From: Candidatus Omnitrophota bacterium
GTDB lineage: Bacteria; Omnitrophota; Gorgyraeia; 1-14-0-20-64-10; JACQQZ01
Assembly (NCBI GenBank): GCA_016206635.1
Contig: JACQRF010000189.1
Span: 1 to 7,827, forward strand
Length of the DNA: 7,827 nt
Direction of reading: 5' to 3'
Made by a program: the position numbers and the translations under genes. Below the pieces are notes generated by a model that saw only the letters and a list, made by a program, of their open reading frames with translations, ran no database searches and was not told where the DNA came from. Positions within the stretch are counted from its first letter, which is position 1; each line of letters begins with the position of its first letter. Positions 6,666 to 7,827 of the stretch are shown here, piece by piece.

Positions 6666-7760
6666 CTAGAAACCGATCGACACGCTCAGTTGTGAAATCC
6701 AATCGGTGAAGTCCAATCGAGGATCGTTGGAATCTTGATGGCGATACGTCAGGCTGCCGGCGACCGAGGCGTGCGGGGTGGCCTGATAGATCAGCGAACC
6801 GGCCACCGTCACGAGATCGTCCCGTTCCGCCACGTTGATGGCCGGCACGCTGCGGGACTGGTAATTCTTGCGCTCATGGCTGGCGCTGACGGTCCCCACC
6901 CATTTCGGGTTGAACACGCGCGTCAGCACCGCCCGCACCCGGACATCATCCCAATCGTAGAAATCCTGGAGCTGGTCGTTGGCGCTGTTGCGATACCACT
7001 CCGCCCCAAGCCGGGCTAAGAGCTTGGGAAACCGGAACCGCAGCTCGTAACTGCCGGTGTGGCGCTGATCCTGGCGGTTCACGCCCTCCAGCGCGGTCCC
7101 GGCCGCGTCTCGGGCCTTCCGGGTATCGTACTCCCGCAGCTGGTAGACCCAGCCGATCACGTGCGTGAGCCACCCCGCTTGCGCCCAGGTCAGTGACGCC
7201 TTGGTCCGCTGATCGGCGAAACTGCTGCTGGTATCGTGCGGAAAATTCAGCACCCCGTACTCGTAGCCGGTCGCCACCTCCACGCGCCGCAGGGGTTGGT
7301 ATTTGAGCAGCCACTCCACCGTGTTGGACCAGAGGTTGCTGTCGGTCATCGCCTGGTAGTGCGTGTGCAGGAGATCGTAGGTGATCTCCCCACTGAGCCA
7401 GGACGTGACCTTCGGGCGGGCGACGACGCTGAACGACTCCTCGGTGAATGGGTCCCCCTTCCGCGAGCCGTCGAGATTGACATTGCTCTCGTAGCCTTCG
7501 GAGACCCCGCCGTACACGCTCCAGAACGGCGGCGGGGGCGCCCGCCGGGCCTCGACGATCGCCTCCGCGCGGCGCTTCAGGAGGGCGATGAACAGCTGGG
7601 CCCGTTCGGACTGCTCGGAGGAGACCGGCGGCGGGTCAGCCCCCTCGACCGCGCTGAAAACGGGCCACACCACCACCGACGCCACCAGCAGGGTGCCGAC
7701 GACCGCCCACCTGGGTGGCGCCAACGGGGTTGGGCCCTGGGGGCCTCTCCGGTTGATCAA
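6666..7760 (-). CDS. Outer-membrane beta-barrel protein (N-terminus uncertain)
   Basis: A protein of about 364 aa from the TTG at 7760, predicted to sit in the outer membrane. A signal peptide is seen: a basic n-region with Arg-Arg, then hydrophobic AVVGTLLVASVVVWPVFSA, with cleavage near Ala. A short Pro-rich and helical stretch follows (SEQSERAQLFIALLKRRAEA). Then comes a long series of alternating amphipathic strands rich in Tyr/Trp, beginning with GGVSEGYESNVNLDGS. The chain ends SQLSVSIGF, the C-terminal Phe signature recognised by the BAM complex. The GYESNV start is common in large barrels such as Slam-like and exopolysaccharide-export barrels, but I cannot name the family. The frame runs on to an ATG at 7820, yet everything right of 7756 is the mirror half of a perfect palindrome and probably artefactual. 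The TTG at the palindrome centre is only a candidate start. It is convergent with the coiled-coil gene, 6 bp apart. Confidence 0.85.
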   Translation of the reverse strand: MINRRGPQGPTPLAPPRWAVVGTLLVASVVVWPVFSAVEGADPPPVSSEQSERAQLFIALLKRRAEAIVEARRAPPPPFWSVYGGVSEGYESNVNLDGSRKGDPFTEESFSVVARPKVTSWLSGEITYDLLHTHYQAMTDSNLWSNTVEWLLKYQPLRRVEVATGYEYGVLNFPHDTSSSFADQRTKASLTWAQAGWLTHVIGWVYQLREYDTRKARDAAGTALEGVNRQDQRHTGSYELRFRFPKLLARLGAEWYRNSANDQLQDFYDWDDVRVRAVLTRVFNPKWVGTVSASHERKNYQSRSVPAINVAERDDLVTVAGSLIYQATPHASVAGSLTYRHQDSNDPRLDFTDWISQLSVSIGF

Positions 7761-7827
7761 CCGGAGAGGCCCCCAGGGCCCAACCCCGTTGGCGCCACCC
7801 AGGTGGGCGGTCGTCGGCACCCTGCTG
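7686..7827. repeat. Perfect 142-bp palindrome at the window end
   Basis: Positions 7686-7756 and 7757-7827 are exact reverse complements over 71 bp, with no spacer and no mismatch; the centre is GGTTGATCAACC. I checked all 71 pairs by eye. It lies at the very end of the window and inside the beta-barrel reading frame. Long perfect palindromes are unstable in bacteria, so an assembly or amplification fold-back is the likeliest origin; a hairpin end is a remote alternative. Confidence 0.95.

Noticed and set aside
7761..7820. First 20 residues of the longest beta-barrel frame (ATG at 7820)
   Set aside because: They are encoded only by the mirrored arm of the palindrome, so they repeat the reverse complement of the signal-peptide codons.

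Overview
This GC-rich window looks like environmental (probably metagenome-assembled) DNA from a didermic, Gram-negative-type bacterium. It encodes type IV pilus/type II secretion-family ATPases, a secreted protein, and an outer-membrane beta-barrel ending in phenylalanine. The phylum cannot be fixed from the sequence. Nitrospirota, Methylomirabilota, Desulfobacterota or Acidobacteriota would all fit, and this is a guess from gene content and composition.

Left part (4948 down to 1, minus strand): a tightly packed five-gene operon. In transcription order it holds a 61-aa excisionase/MerR-type helix-turn-helix protein, a two-TM HAMP-GAF protein with a degenerate GGDEF domain, a stand-alone MshEN domain protein, a complete GspE/PilB-type ATPase with its own MshEN domain, and a second paralogous ATPase cut off by the window edge. 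Genes overlap or are separated by at most 13 nt.

Middle (4949-5744): a divergent intergenic region with a perfect 24-bp palindrome, then a plus-strand single-domain (CheY-like) response regulator that may be translated from a leaderless mRNA. After it comes a 5' leader carrying a clear cyclic di-GMP class I (GEMM-I) riboswitch at 5641-5725.

Right part (5745-7827): the riboswitch controls a secreted 304-aa coiled-coil protein whose C-terminal third is nearly pure Lys/Glu/Ala with 15- and 11-residue repeats. Convergent to it, with only 6 bp between the genes, lies an outer-membrane beta-barrel protein on the minus strand. The window ends in a perfect 142-bp palindrome with no spacer that runs through the N-terminus of the beta-barrel frame. 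This is most likely an assembly fold-back, so the start of that gene is unreliable.

How it may work together (inference): cyclic di-GMP is the common thread. MshEN is a known c-di-GMP-binding module and occurs three times in a row. The operon's GGDEF domain has lost key catalytic residues and so is more likely a sensor or scaffold than a cyclase. The adjacent secreted coiled-coil gene is under a c-di-GMP riboswitch. The locus may couple assembly or retraction of a pilus-like machine to production of a surface or periplasmic fibrous protein.
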